A program made the position numbers and the translations under genes. Below are positions 1-9,458 of a DNA stretch of 64,000 nucleotides, piece after piece; positions within the stretch are counted from its first letter, which is position 1, and each line of letters begins with the position of its first letter. Under the pieces are notes generated by a model, which saw nothing but the letters and a program-made list of their open reading frames with translations, did no database searches and was not told the origin of the DNA. Source of the DNA: CAVUWL01 sp963700105 (GTDB taxonomy: Bacteria; Actinomycetota; Thermoleophilia; Solirubrobacterales; 70-9); NCBI GenBank assembly GCA_963700105.1, contig CAVOWL010000001.1:434001-498000 (forward strand). The letters are read 5' to 3'.

Positions 1-1
1 C

Positions 2-1051
2 GAGGGGGCGGTTGGCGATCGGGTCTTGGCGCGGCTTGAGTCGGCGCGAGCGGCGCATCGCGCCAGCACCGCCCCCGGCCCCCTGAAAAACCGCGCCGCG
101 ATTGATTCCTTGGCCGCGGTGAGCGCCTACGGTGGCACCACGCTTGAGGAGTTTGACCTCTGCTCCTACCGCTGGTTCGTCAGACACGAGCTCGCCCCCG
201 AGTCGCTTGATCCGCTGCCCGATCCGCTCGTGCAGGGGGGACTGATGCACGCCGCGCTGGAGCGCCTCTACCGCGAGGAGCCCGGCGGCGATCGTCTCCC
301 GCGTCCGCGCTCGCTCGAGCGATGGATCGAGCGCGGCAGGGAGCTGGTTGCCGCACTCGGGCGCGAGCGTGAGCTGGGGCCCGATCCGACCGAGCGGGCG
401 ATCGTGCGGCGGGTTGGGCGACTTCTGACCCGTTTTTTGACCGAGGAGTCCGGACGAGAGACGGGGGGCTTTGAACCGTGGCTGCTTGAGGCCCGATTTG
501 GCGAGGCCGAGGGCAGCGAGCGCCCGGCGCTAGCGCTCGGGGACTGGCACCTGCACGGGGCGATCGACCGCGTCGACCGCGATCGGCGAGGCCGTGCGGT
601 GGTGCTCGACTACAAGCTTTCCAGCCGGGTTACGGCCCTTGAGAAGTTCGAGGAGAAGGGGAAGCTCCAGCTGCAGCTCTACCTGATCGCCGCCGCCCAG
701 CAGTGGGAGCTGCGGGCGGTCGGCGGCCTCTATCACCCGCTGCGAGGCAGCTCGGCCCGGCGTCCTCGGGGGGTCGTCTTGGAGGAGGTCGCGAGCGACC
801 TTGACTCCTACCGCCTCTACCCAAAGGACCTAGTCGATGCTCGGGACCTCGATCGGACCCTTGCCGCGGCGAGGGCGCGGGCTGAGGCAATCGTGGGACG
901 GATGCGAGCGGGGGACATCCGCCGCGATCCGGGCCCTCGGCGCGGACTACGAGACCACGACGTCTGTCCCGAATATTGTGACTTGGCGCCGATCTGTCGC
1001 CGCGACCGGGCCCCGCGAAGCGAGGAGGATCGCGATGGTGAGGAGAAATGA
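2..1051 (+). CDS. AddB/AdnB-type PD-(D/E)XK nuclease, C-terminal part (5' end outside window)
   Basis: The frame is open to the left edge, so this is the C-terminal part of a larger protein (349 codons visible). Visible: a RecB-family nuclease domain with the aspartates of 'GAIDRVDRD' and 'VLDYK', and four cysteines, one in 'DLCSYRWF' and three in C-x3-C-x5-C near the end, the pattern of the 4Fe-4S staple of AddB/AdnB nucleases. Known role of the family: partner subunit in a helicase-nuclease that resects double-strand breaks for RecA recombination. The stop overlaps the ATG of the next gene by 4 bp (ATGA), implying coupled translation with the helicase subunit. Whether the missing N-terminus holds an active helicase (AdnB) or a vestigial one (AddB) cannot be seen. 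Confidence 0.85.
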   Translation, partial: EGAVGDRVLARLESARAAHRASTAPGPLKNRAAIDSLAAVSAYGGTTLEEFDLCSYRWFVRHELAPESLDPLPDPLVQGGLMHAALERLYREEPGGDRLPRPRSLERWIERGRELVAALGRERELGPDPTERAIVRRVGRLLTRFLTEESGRETGGFEPWLLEARFGEAEGSERPALALGDWHLHGAIDRVDRDRRGRAVVLDYKLSSRVTALEKFEEKGKLQLQLYLIAAAQQWELRAVGGLYHPLRGSSARRPRGVVLEEVASDLDSYRLYPKDLVDARDLDRTLAAARARAEAIVGRMRAGDIRRDPGPRRGLRDHDVCPEYCDLAPICRRDRAPRSEEDRDGEEK

Positions 1052-4000
1052 GGGCGCCCCACAGCGGCCCGCCGGATTCGGAGAGCAGCGATCAAACGGT
1101 CGCCCCGGGCGTCGCCGGCTTCAAGCGGATTGTGACCCCGGAGCAGGCGCGGGCAATTGGCTTTTCGGGGCGCGAGGTCCTGATCGAGGCTGGCGCCGGC
1201 ACTGGCAAGACCGGGGTGATGGTCGAGCGCTACTGCCGGCTGCTCTGCGAGGAGGGGGTCTCACCCACGGCGATCCTCGCCTTCACCTTCACCGATAAGG
1301 CCGCCGCCGAGCTGCGCCAGCGGATCCGGGTCGAGCTCGCGGCGCGGGCCGAGGGGGGCTCTGCCCGGGCGGGCAGAGCCCTGGCGGAGATCGCCACCGC
1401 CTGGGTGACGACGATTCACGGCTTCTGCAACCGCCTGCTGGCAAACCATCCGGTCGCAGCCGGGGTGGATCCGGGTTTTCGAGTCCTCGATGCGCCTGAG
1501 ACCGAGCGAGCCGCGAGCGAAGCCTTCGAACAGGCTCTCGATGGGTTTCTCGCGGTGGGCGATGAATCTCGGGAGGACACGGTGGCGGCCTTTGAGGTCG
1601 ACGGGCTTGGCGCCCTGATCCAATCCGCCCACGCGGAGCTGCGCAGCCGCGGCCTCGATCAGCCGAGGTTGCCCGAACCGCCGGCCTCAGATCTGGGGGC
1701 GGCAATCGCTGCCGCGGCGGCGGCGGCGGAACGGACTCTCGAGACGCTGCGCCCAGAGGATCCGAGGCGGGAGAAGATCGAGGCTGGCCTGGTCGAACTC
1801 ACAAACGACGCTGCAAAGCCCCTGGGCCTGGATCAGCTGAGTGCGCTTGGCACCGATAGCAAGGCGAGGTCGATCGCCGCCTACAAGGAGGCGATCGAGG
1901 CGGCGATCCGTGCCAGCGCCGAGGTTGGCGAGGGCGATACCACGTATCGACACCTGGGCATTTTGTTGGAGCTGTTTGGAGCGCGATTTGAGGCCGCCAA
2001 GGAACGGCGCTCGGGTTTGGATTTCGAGGATCTGCAGATCCTCGCCACCAGGCTGCTGGGGCGCGGTGAGATCGGCGTTGCATACCGCTCGCGGTTCAGC
2101 CACCTGATGGTCGATGAGTTCCAGGACACAAATCGCCTCCAGCTGCGGCTGATCGAGGCGCTGCGCGGCCCCAAAACGGAGCTGATGGTGGTCGGAGATG
2201 AGCTGCAGTCGATCTACGGCTTCCGCCACGCCGAGCTTGAGGTGTTTCGCCAGCAACGAGGCCGGATCGAGGCCCGAAACGACGCTGAGACGATGGCGCT
2301 GAGCGGAAATTTCCGCTCCCGCCCCGAGCTGGTCGGGGCCGTTAACGCGCTCGGCAGCGCCCTGATCGGCGACTCATTCCACCCGCTGCGGGTCGGGGCC
2401 CTTCCCCGAGGCGAGATCGTCCCCCCCGACGAACCCGCGGTCGAGCTGTTGCTGACCGCCCGGGATGGCTGGGATGGCGAGGACCTCGATCTGGAGCCGA
2501 CGATCGACGGGCGCACTCCACTCAACTGCCTCGCCGAGGCTCGCTTCCTGGCCGCGCGCCTGGCCGCTCTGGTCGAGGGGGGGGTGAAACGCAGCGCGAT
2601 CGTCGTCTTGTTGCGCGCCTTCACCCATCTCGATGCCTATGAGGATTCTCTGCAGCGGGCCGGCCTGCGCCCCTACGTCCTCGGCGGTCGCGGCTACTGG
2701 TCACAACAACAGGTGGCCGACGTCTGCTCGCTGCTCGGCGCAATCGCAAACCCGCTCGAGGACAAGGATCTGTTCAGTTCCCTCGCCTGCCCTGCCTGTG
2801 GGCTCAGTCCCGACACCCTCTGGTTGCTGCGCGCCGCCGCCGGGCACGGTCGCCACGTCTGGCCTGCGGTGGAGAGGGCGTGCGGATCGGGGGAGGCCGA
2901 GCTGGCGGAGCCCGATCGCCTCAAACAAATCCCCGCTCCAGAACTCACCCTGCTGCGCCGCTTCAGCGAGCGCCTCAACGACCTGCGCCGGCGCGCACCG
3001 CGGCTGGCGCTGGCGGGGTTGGTCGAGGCCGCGGTCACCGAGACGGGCTATGACCTGGCGGTCCTGATCGGAGCCGACGGCGAGGCGCGCTATGCCAACG
3101 TGCGAAAGCTGATGCGCCTCGCGGGGGAATTCGAATCTCGGGAGGGGCGCGATCTGCGCGGCCTGCTCGATTACCTCACCACCCGCGCCGAGAGCGATGC
3201 CGAGGCGCAGGCGGCGACCGCCACCGAGGCCCACGACGGAGTGCGAATCATGACGATCCACAACGCGAAGGGCCTTGAGTTTGAGGTGGTCGCCGTTCCC
3301 GATCTCTCGCGCAGCCTGCTGGCCGGCACGCGGGCGCCGATTCTCCTAATCGGACGAGAGCAGGAGATGCCCCGAGTTGGCCTGCAACTGCGCCGGCTCG
3401 GCGCTTCTTCGGTCAACCTCTATAGCTATGAGGAGTTATACGAGGAGGAAAAGCAACGAGACGCCGAGGAGGGGCTGCGACTCTTCCACGTGGCCGCCAC
3501 ACGAGCTCGCGAGCGCCTCATCCTCAGCGGCGTCGTCAAGCCCCAGCCGAGCGCGGTGAGCAAACCGAGCACCCCGGTGATCGAGAGGATCGCCGCCGCA
3601 CTGTCGCTGCAGCGCTGCTCTGATTCAGGCGTCGCGGTGGCGCCACCCGAGCCGCGCCCGGGACTGCGCGCCAGCTTCGATCAATCCGAAATCGCGGTGC
3701 GCGTCAACCTCCCCTCCTCGCAACGGGTCGCTGAGCTGATCGCCCGCCGGGAGGGCTCCGAGCCTGGCGGCGAGCTCGGGTACGGTCCACCCCCGCTGCT
3801 GAAGCGAGATCCACCGGTGGTCGCCAGCCGGCCGCTCTCCTACACGGCGATCGCGGCCTATGGGGAGTGCCCATATCGCTTCTACCTGGAGCGGGTGCTG
3901 GGAATCAACTCCGATCTGAGCGGCATCGAAGGGGCTGAGAGCACCAATCCCGCGCCGCGCCAGGAGCGAGCGGCGCGGGGGGCCGTGGTGCACGCCCTGT

Positions 4001-4611
4001 TGGAGTGGAGCCAGGCGAACGATTGGCGCCAGCCGGGGGCCGAGCTGGCGGGGCGCTACGGTCTCGCGGCGGGGCTTCAACCCGACCTTGGCGTTGGCTG
4101 GGGAGAGCTCCTGACGCCGGTGGGCGAGTGGCTTAAATCGAGCTTCTTTGCCGATCGGGTGAGAGAGCCCGGCAACCGGGTCCGCGCCGAGACGCCAATC
4201 CTGCTCGGGGTCGGCGACGCGGTCCTGCGTGGCTCAATCGACCTCCTGATCGAGGCGCAGGGAAGCCCACCGCTCGTCGTTGACTATAAGACCGACCGCC
4301 TTGGGGATTCCGATCCGGCTGAGCTGGCGGGCCGCTATCAGCTTCAAAGGGCGATCTATGCCCTCGCGGTCGCTGAGTCACGCGGCTGCGCTGAGGTCGA
4401 GGTTGCCTATGTCTTCTTGGAGCGCCCCGATCGTCCGGTCATATCGCTGCTTGCCTTAAGCCAGATCGAGGCCGGCAGGGAGCGGCTGGGCGCCGTGATC
4501 GCCCAGATTGGCGAGGGAGAGTTCCCCGTGGCGGCACCGGAGCTCAGAAGTTGGCCGCTCTGCCGGGGCTGCCCGGCCCTGGGCCGACTTTGCTCGGGTC
4601 CGCCGCGCTAA
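1048..4611 (+). CDS. UvrD/AddA-type ATP-dependent helicase-nuclease
   Basis: A 1187-residue DNA helicase-nuclease, the usual size for AddA/AdnA. Walker A GAGTGKT lies at about 49-55 and motif II DEFQDT at 356-361. Motif IV is 'IYGFRHAE', motif V lies in 'MTIHNAKGLEFE' and motif VI in 'HVAATRARERL'. The C-terminal RecB-like nuclease has 'RGSIDLL' and 'VVDYKTD' (about 1077-1083). Cysteines in 'GECPYRF' and in the final 'CRGCPALGRLC' suggest an Fe-S staple here too. Family role: ATP-driven unwinding and end resection at double-strand breaks. The ATG overlaps the upstream nuclease gene, so the two form an operon. Confident at family level; the AddA versus AdnA label is open. Confidence 0.92.
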   Translation: MRAPHSGPPDSESSDQTVAPGVAGFKRIVTPEQARAIGFSGREVLIEAGAGTGKTGVMVERYCRLLCEEGVSPTAILAFTFTDKAAAELRQRIRVELAARAEGGSARAGRALAEIATAWVTTIHGFCNRLLANHPVAAGVDPGFRVLDAPETERAASEAFEQALDGFLAVGDESREDTVAAFEVDGLGALIQSAHAELRSRGLDQPRLPEPPASDLGAAIAAAAAAAERTLETLRPEDPRREKIEAGLVELTNDAAKPLGLDQLSALGTDSKARSIAAYKEAIEAAIRASAEVGEGDTTYRHLGILLELFGARFEAAKERRSGLDFEDLQILATRLLGRGEIGVAYRSRFSHLMVDEFQDTNRLQLRLIEALRGPKTELMVVGDELQSIYGFRHAELEVFRQQRGRIEARNDAETMALSGNFRSRPELVGAVNALGSALIGDSFHPLRVGALPRGEIVPPDEPAVELLLTARDGWDGEDLDLEPTIDGRTPLNCLAEARFLAARLAALVEGGVKRSAIVVLLRAFTHLDAYEDSLQRAGLRPYVLGGRGYWSQQQVADVCSLLGAIANPLEDKDLFSSLACPACGLSPDTLWLLRAAAGHGRHVWPAVERACGSGEAELAEPDRLKQIPAPELTLLRRFSERLNDLRRRAPRLALAGLVEAAVTETGYDLAVLIGADGEARYANVRKLMRLAGEFESREGRDLRGLLDYLTTRAESDAEAQAATATEAHDGVRIMTIHNAKGLEFEVVAVPDLSRSLLAGTRAPILLIGREQEMPRVGLQLRRLGASSVNLYSYEELYEEEKQRDAEEGLRLFHVAATRARERLILSGVVKPQPSAVSKPSTPVIERIAAALSLQRCSDSGVAVAPPEPRPGLRASFDQSEIAVRVNLPSSQRVAELIARREGSEPGGELGYGPPPLLKRDPPVVASRPLSYTAIAAYGECPYRFYLERVLGINSDLSGIEGAESTNPAPRQERAARGAVVHALLEWSQANDWRQPGAELAGRYGLAAGLQPDLGVGWGELLTPVGEWLKSSFFADRVREPGNRVRAETPILLGVGDAVLRGSIDLLIEAQGSPPLVVDYKTDRLGDSDPAELAGRYQLQRAIYALAVAESRGCAEVEVAYVFLERPDRPVISLLALSQIEAGRERLGAVIAQIGEGEFPVAAPELRSWPLCRGCPALGRLCSGPPR

Positions 4612-4612
4612 T

Positions 4613-4846
4613 TCAGGCACCGGTTTGGGGAGTGGCCTCGAGTTTCGCGGCCAGATCCTCGAGCCGAAGCTCGCTCAGATCGCCGCTGACAGCGTCGAGC
4701 TCGGCGGCGCAGTAGGCGAGCATGTCGCGCCCCTCCTTGCAGAGCTCAAGCGTCTCGCGCAGGCCGGCCTGGCCAGAATCGAGCCGATCGATGATCTGTT
4801 CGAGTCGCCCCAGGGCGACCTCATAGCTATCCGGTACCTGCGTCAA
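4613..4846 (-). CDS. xseB: Exodeoxyribonuclease VII small subunit
   Basis: A 77-residue protein of two predicted helices with the XseB signature 'SYEVALGRLEQIIDRLDSG' followed by 'ETLELCKEGRDML'. It binds XseA to form exonuclease VII, which degrades single-stranded DNA to oligonucleotides in the cytoplasm. The start chosen is TTG at 4846, just before 'TQVPDSYEVAL', overlapping the end of xseA by 20 bp; longer starts would read into xseA in another frame. The stop is separated by one base from the convergent helicase-nuclease gene. Length matches the family (about 70-85 residues). Confidence 0.88.
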   Translation of the reverse strand: MTQVPDSYEVALGRLEQIIDRLDSGQAGLRETLELCKEGRDMLAYCAAELDAVSGDLSELRLEDLAAKLEATPQTGA

Positions 4847-6032
4847 GCCGATCCGCCCTTGTCTTGGCCCAGACCCTACCGTCGGCGAAGCGCAGGCCCA
4901 GATCGCCGGCCTCAAGCGCCGCGGCGGCGCTGGTCAGCGGCTCCCCCGCGGCGTTCTCGGCCAGCGCGTACCCGCGTTCCAGGGTTCGCCGCGGGTCCTG
5001 CGCGCGCAGCGTCACCTCTATCTGGCGCTGCGATGAGCGACGCCGCTCGATCGCGGCAAGCGCCGAGCGCTGCAAACGCTCCGCCCAATGCCGCGCTGCC
5101 CCCCGAACCAGGATCCGATCGGCGGCTCGCTGCATCGATCCGGCATAGCGCCCGAGGTTGCGCCGCGCCGCGGCGCAATCAACTCGCACGGCCGCCTCGG
5201 CGGCGTGGGTTGGGGTTGAACAGCTGAGAGCTGCGACGTCATCGAGCAGGGTGGAGTCCCGCTCGTGCCCGATCGCGCTGAGGACCGGAACGCGCAGCAT
5301 CGCCACGGTTCGACAGAGGGTCTCATCACAAAAAGCCCAGAGGTCGCTGAGGCTTCCGCCCCCCCTGGTCAGGACGATCACCTCAATCTCAGGCCGCGCC
5401 GCCAGTTCCCCAATCGCCGCCGTGATCGCAGGCGCGGCGTGGCGATCCTGGACCGGTGCAAATGCCCAGATGACCGTTCCCGCCCATCCGCGTCTGCCAA
5501 GCGCAGCACCCAGATCACGGCGGGCGGCGCCGGATTCCGCGGTGATCACTCCGATTGTCCTGGGCAGAAGCGGGCGCGGCAGCTTCCTTTGCAGCTCAAA
5601 CAACCCCTCACCGCGCAACTGCTCACGTAGCGCCGCCAGGCGGTTGAGCAAATCCCCCTCTCCCGCGAGGCGCAGGTGGGTGGCGCGAAAGCAGAATTTC
5701 GGCGAGGCCGCGCCGCCCCCGGGGTAGTAGTCCGGACCCCCCGCGATCACCACCTCGACTCCATCGCGTAACCCTCCCTCGGGCAGCGCCGCGCGCTCGA
5801 GGTCATTCAGCCAGATCGCGCAGGGCAGCGCCCCGGCAGGATCGCGCAGCTCGAAGTAGGCCTGGACGCGGCTCTTGCCAAAGCCGGTGACCTCACCGAT
5901 CAAGAGCACCCGGGCGCGCCGGCGCATCTCCTCCTGCAGCTTTTCGGCATAGCGACCGACCGCAAAGGGACCCGGGAGGTCGTTTCGAATCGAATCCGAC
6001 CCGCTGGCCCCGATTATCGCCTCGCGCTCCAC
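4827..6032 (-). CDS. xseA: Exodeoxyribonuclease VII large subunit
   Basis: A 401-residue protein with an N-terminal OB-fold region ('LIGEVTGFGKSRVQAYFELRD') and the XseA catalytic core. Landmarks are 'TIGVITAESGAARRDL', 'VIVLTRGGGSLSDLWAF', 'SAIGHERDSTLLDDVAAL' and the C-terminal 'RGYALAENAAGEPLTS'. It is the catalytic subunit of exonuclease VII. An upstream in-frame extension of about 100 residues exists but lies over the preceding regulator gene and has no XseA character, so GTG at 6032 is preferred. It is translationally coupled to xseB and 11 bp downstream of the HxlR gene. Confidence 0.9.
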   Translation of the reverse strand: MEREAIIGASGSDSIRNDLPGPFAVGRYAEKLQEEMRRRARVLLIGEVTGFGKSRVQAYFELRDPAGALPCAIWLNDLERAALPEGGLRDGVEVVIAGGPDYYPGGGAASPKFCFRATHLRLAGEGDLLNRLAALREQLRGEGLFELQRKLPRPLLPRTIGVITAESGAARRDLGAALGRRGWAGTVIWAFAPVQDRHAAPAITAAIGELAARPEIEVIVLTRGGGSLSDLWAFCDETLCRTVAMLRVPVLSAIGHERDSTLLDDVAALSCSTPTHAAEAAVRVDCAAARRNLGRYAGSMQRAADRILVRGAARHWAERLQRSALAAIERRRSSQRQIEVTLRAQDPRRTLERGYALAENAAGEPLTSAAAALEAGDLGLRFADGRVWAKTRADRLDAGTG

Positions 6033-6043
6033 GCGCCGGGAGG

Positions 6044-6427
6044 CTACCCGGAGCGCTTCCAGCGCCGCGCCCAAAGGCGCAGCTCCCGGATCGCGGGGCC
6101 CAGCTCGGCCCCCTTTTCGGTCAGGGAGTAGGTGACGCGAACCGGCGTCCCCGGCTCGACCTCGCGCTCGATAAGACCCTCGTCCTCGAGCTCGCGCAAG
6201 CGCTGGGACAAAAGCCGGTCCGAGAGTCCGGGGACCGCCTTGGCAAGCTCCCCAAAGCGCAACGGCTGCGCGGTGAGCGTGCAGATGATCGCCCCGCTCC
6301 AGCGCTTGCCGATCAACTCGATCGCAGCGTGAAAATGCGGGCACACGCCCTGGACTGCCTGATATTGGGTCGTGGAGGCTGCTCCCACGTTGGTCGAGCT
6401 TACTGAACGTAAGTGATCAGCTGGCAC
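6044..6427 (-). CDS. HxlR-family winged-helix transcriptional regulator
   Basis: A 127-residue protein whose core matches HxlR/MarR-like winged helices: 'CPHFHAAIELIGKRWS' (helix 1 with the conserved Cys), 'LRFGELAKAVPGLSDRLLSQ' (recognition region) and 'VRVTYSLTEKGAELGPAI' (wing). Members often respond to redox or electrophile stress through the N-terminal Cys. The start overlaps the end of the MarP-like gene by 11 bp, so it probably shares that transcript. Target genes are not evident. Confidence 0.88.
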   Translation of the reverse strand: MPADHLRSVSSTNVGAASTTQYQAVQGVCPHFHAAIELIGKRWSGAIICTLTAQPLRFGELAKAVPGLSDRLLSQRLRELEDEGLIEREVEPGTPVRVTYSLTEKGAELGPAIRELRLWARRWKRSG

Positions 6428-7559
6428 AAGCGCCGGTATCCACGGAGGGGGATGTTTCCCGCAGCGCAGCGCGGACCAGGGAGTCGGGTACCGCGAAACC
6501 TCCCGGGGTGCCGCTAGTGGTTGCCGCGAAAACCGTCCCCAGCACCCGACCCTGGGAATCGACGAGGGGACCGCCGGAGTTGCCGCTTCTCACCAAACCG
6601 CGCAGGGAGCTGATCGTGCGGTGGGTTGGGCCCACCCCGTAGGAGTTCTCGCTGATCACTTCGCGGGTTTCTCCAAGCCGGGCGGGGGCGACGTTATAGG
6701 GACCGTTCTCCGGGTAGCCGAGCACCGCTCCGGCGGTTCCCGAGCTCGGTTCAGAGGCGATCGGAAGCGGCGTCAGGGACGCACCGATGCGCAGTAAAGC
6801 GAGGTCGTTGTGGGGGTCATAGTGAACGGGGGTTGCGCTCAGCGAGGCCCCGGTCGGGGTGATTACCGTGGTGTCGTCCTCGCCGGCGACGACGTGTGCG
6901 TTGGTAACAATCAGGTTCGGCCGCACCGCCCACCCCGATCCCTCGATTCCGAGCCCGCAGGCGGTGCCCAGCACCCGCACCACCGAGCGCCCCGCCTCCA
7001 GCACTCCAGGCGCCGAGGCAATCGCCGGATCCGGCGCTCCCAGCGGAGTGCTGGGAGCCGAGATCGAGGGAGCGGGGTCGACGCGATTGAGTGCGTCAAG
7101 CACCGGTCCCGAGGGCGGCAGCACCTCGTTGAGGCTGCGCAGGATCACCGAGCTCTGCACGTCTGCGCGCAGCCTCGCTGTCCCCGGCGCGTGCAAGGCG
7201 ACGGCGCCAAAGACCCAGACCAGGCCCAGCGCGACGGAGGCGATCAGCGCAGCGCCGCCGGCGCCGTCGGCGAGGTGCAGCGCCTTGCGGCGGATCACCC
7301 TTGCCCGCAAACCCAGCGCGAGGCTCTCCAGGGTCACCGCGATGACGGCTCCAAAGAGAAGCGCCCCGAGCGCCGCAAATAGGGGTGAGTAGGGGGACTC
7401 AGCGCCCTGGTGCAAGACCAGGGGGCCGATGCGGCTACCCAGGAAGGCACCCGAGGCAAAGCCAAGCAGGGTGAGGGCGCCGACGATCAGGCCCTGCCGG
7501 TAACCCCAAAGGCCGAGCGCCAAAGTGAAGGCGACTATTCCCCAATCCAGCAGTGTCAC
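6417..7559 (-). CDS. MarP-like membrane-anchored periplasmic serine protease (CvpA-trypsin)
   Basis: A 380-residue protein with an N-terminal CvpA-like domain of about four membrane segments (residues 1-125) and a trypsin-fold protease. The visible triad is His222 ('TNAHVVAG'), Asp252 ('DPHNDLALL') and Ser328 ('GNSGGP'). Cys201 and Cys378 are placed like the disulfide pair of mycobacterial MarP (Rv3671c), which is needed for acid and oxidative stress survival. The protease domain should face the cell-wall side. It heads a minus-strand group with HxlR-xseA-xseB and is divergent from a penicillin-binding protein, which fits a cell-envelope role. Confidence 0.88.
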   Translation of the reverse strand: MTLLDWGIVAFTLALGLWGYRQGLIVGALTLLGFASGAFLGSRIGPLVLHQGAESPYSPLFAALGALLFGAVIAVTLESLALGLRARVIRRKALHLADGAGGAALIASVALGLVWVFGAVALHAPGTARLRADVQSSVILRSLNEVLPPSGPVLDALNRVDPAPSISAPSTPLGAPDPAIASAPGVLEAGRSVVRVLGTACGLGIEGSGWAVRPNLIVTNAHVVAGEDDTTVITPTGASLSATPVHYDPHNDLALLRIGASLTPLPIASEPSSGTAGAVLGYPENGPYNVAPARLGETREVISENSYGVGPTHRTISSLRGLVRSGNSGGPLVDSQGRVLGTVFAATTSGTPGGFAVPDSLVRAALRETSPSVDTGACAS

Positions 7560-7608
7560 TGCTCAAATACAAGCAGGCCGCGCACCCCGTCTAATACCTT
7601 TCACCAAA

Positions 7609-9342
7609 ATGAAACCCTCCGCCCCCGAGGTGGAACGGCGCCGTCGACTCCTCACCCGCGCGCTTCCGCTCACGATCCTCGCCCTGATCGCTTTCATCTT
7701 GGGAGCCGCCGCAGGCACACCCAGCTCTGCCCAGACGACGGCCGCCAGGCAATTCACACAGGCCTGGGCGCGGCACGAATTCGCGGCGATGTACCGAGCT
7801 CTAAACCAGTCCTCCAAGCAAAAGTTCACAGCCAAGAGGTTCATCTCCTTCTACCGCGAAGCCGAAGCCGTGGCGACCCAGCGCTCCCTCCTGCCGGGCT
7901 CCCCCAACGGATCGAGTTCAAGCGGATCGACCCTGACCGTCTCGGTGCCGGTGACGGTCAGAACGATTGCCTTCGGCCGGGTCACGCGGAACCTCGAGCT
8001 GCCCTCAGCCGAAGGGGGAATCGCCTGGAATCCGTCTCTGGTTTTCCCAGGCCTGCGCCGCGGAGAGCATCTGGAGAACCGCATCGAACTCGCCCCGCGG
8101 GCCCCGATCCTCGCCGCCGACGGCTCCCCGCTGGCGGCGGGGCCGGCCGCCGCTCGCTCCCACCCGCTGGGCAGCGCCGCCCTCGACGTGACCGGCGAAG
8201 TCGGAACCGCCGAAACCGCGCAGCTACCAGCGCTCACCCGCGCTGGCTTCGCCGCCGATACCCCGGTCGGGGTAAACGGCCTCGAGCAGGCTTTCAACAG
8301 CCGCCTCGCCGGACGCCCGGGCGGATCGCTTCTCGCGGTCGGCCGAACCGCCGCAGCGAGCCGCCTGCTTGCCCATGCCAAACCGGGGCCCGGAGCCGCT
8401 GTGAAGACGACGATCGATCCGCGCCTGCAGGGCGCGGCGGTCGCCGCGCTGGGGGGGCGGTTGGGGGGGATCGCCGTTCTGAACGCCCGAAACGGCGACG
8501 TCCTGGCGCTCGCCGGGGAGGCCTTCTCGGCGCCCCAGCCACCGGGCTCGACCTTCAAGATCATCACGACCACGGCGGCCCTGCAGAAGGGCGTCGTCTC
8601 GCTCAAGGACCAATTTCCGGTCACCGACGGGGTCAGCGTCGGCGGCCGCTTCATCAACAACGCAAACGGTGAGTACTGCGGTGGAACCCTGAGCCAGGCC
8701 TTTGCGGAGTCCTGCAATGCCGACTTCGTCCCGCTCGGGCCAAAGATCGGAAACACGGATTTGGTGAAGACGGCCGAACTCTTCGGCTTCAACTCCCCCC
8801 CCACCCTCTACGCGCCCCGGATCGTGCGTGAAGTCGACCCGGCGCGATCGACGATCCCAAAACAGATTGGGGACGAACTGGACCTTGGAGTCAGCGCGAT
8901 CGGGCAAGGAGAAGTGCTGGCCACCCCGCTGGAGATGGCGAGCGTCGCGCAGACGATCGCCAACAACGGCGTCCGCGAGCCGACCTCTATCGTCAGCGAA
9001 CGAAGGCTGCGCCCCAAGGCCAAGCCGGTTCGGGTGACGTCGCCCCAGATCGCCGGCGAGCTGACCAACCTCATGATCGGGGTGGTCAAGGATGGGACCG
9101 GAACGGCGGCGGCGATACCGCAGGGCCAGGTCGCTGGCAAGACCGGAACCGCCGAGCTCGGCCCCGAGCCCGGCCAGCAGAATTCCTCCAACCCGGTGCA
9201 GCAAAAGGACGCCTGGTTCTCGGCCTTCGTCCCCGCCCCGAAGCCGAAGCTGGCGATCGGGGTTCTTTTTGTCAATGCCGGGGCCGCGGGCGGCGAAGTC
9301 GCGGCGCCGGCGGCCGCGCAGGTGCTCTCCGCGGGCCTCTGA
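7609..9342 (+). CDS. Penicillin-binding transpeptidase with MecA-N/NTF2-like domain
   Basis: A 577-residue membrane-anchored D,D-transpeptidase. One N-terminal membrane segment (about 15-35) is followed by an NTF2-like domain ('RQFTQAWARHEFAAMYRALN') and a transpeptidase domain. Active-site motifs are S314-TF-K317 ('PPGSTFKI'), SCN at 368-370 and K511-TGT. Role: cross-linking peptidoglycan outside the membrane. The ATG at 7609 ('MKPSAPEVERRRR') is chosen because an earlier in-frame start would overlap the divergent protease gene by 35 bp and adds only unpatterned residues. A TAATAC hexamer at 7592-7597 could be a -10 element giving a very short leader. Confidence 0.9.
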   Translation: MKPSAPEVERRRRLLTRALPLTILALIAFILGAAAGTPSSAQTTAARQFTQAWARHEFAAMYRALNQSSKQKFTAKRFISFYREAEAVATQRSLLPGSPNGSSSSGSTLTVSVPVTVRTIAFGRVTRNLELPSAEGGIAWNPSLVFPGLRRGEHLENRIELAPRAPILAADGSPLAAGPAAARSHPLGSAALDVTGEVGTAETAQLPALTRAGFAADTPVGVNGLEQAFNSRLAGRPGGSLLAVGRTAAASRLLAHAKPGPGAAVKTTIDPRLQGAAVAALGGRLGGIAVLNARNGDVLALAGEAFSAPQPPGSTFKIITTTAALQKGVVSLKDQFPVTDGVSVGGRFINNANGEYCGGTLSQAFAESCNADFVPLGPKIGNTDLVKTAELFGFNSPPTLYAPRIVREVDPARSTIPKQIGDELDLGVSAIGQGEVLATPLEMASVAQTIANNGVREPTSIVSERRLRPKAKPVRVTSPQIAGELTNLMIGVVKDGTGTAAAIPQGQVAGKTGTAELGPEPGQQNSSNPVQQKDAWFSAFVPAPKPKLAIGVLFVNAGAAGGEVAAPAAAQVLSAGL

Positions 9343-9458
9343 AGAGCGCCCCGACCCCCTCCCGGTGCTCTTTGCGCTGACCGCCGGCGGGTAGCGCCGC
9401 AGGCACTTCTCCCGATTTGGGTAAGAGCGCCCGATCGCGATCTGCGGGCGAGCGCCGC

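Noticed and set aside
6033..6344. N-terminal extension of xseA by 104 codons
   Set aside because: It lies over the HxlR gene in another frame and has no XseA similarity; GTG 6032 gives the usual length.
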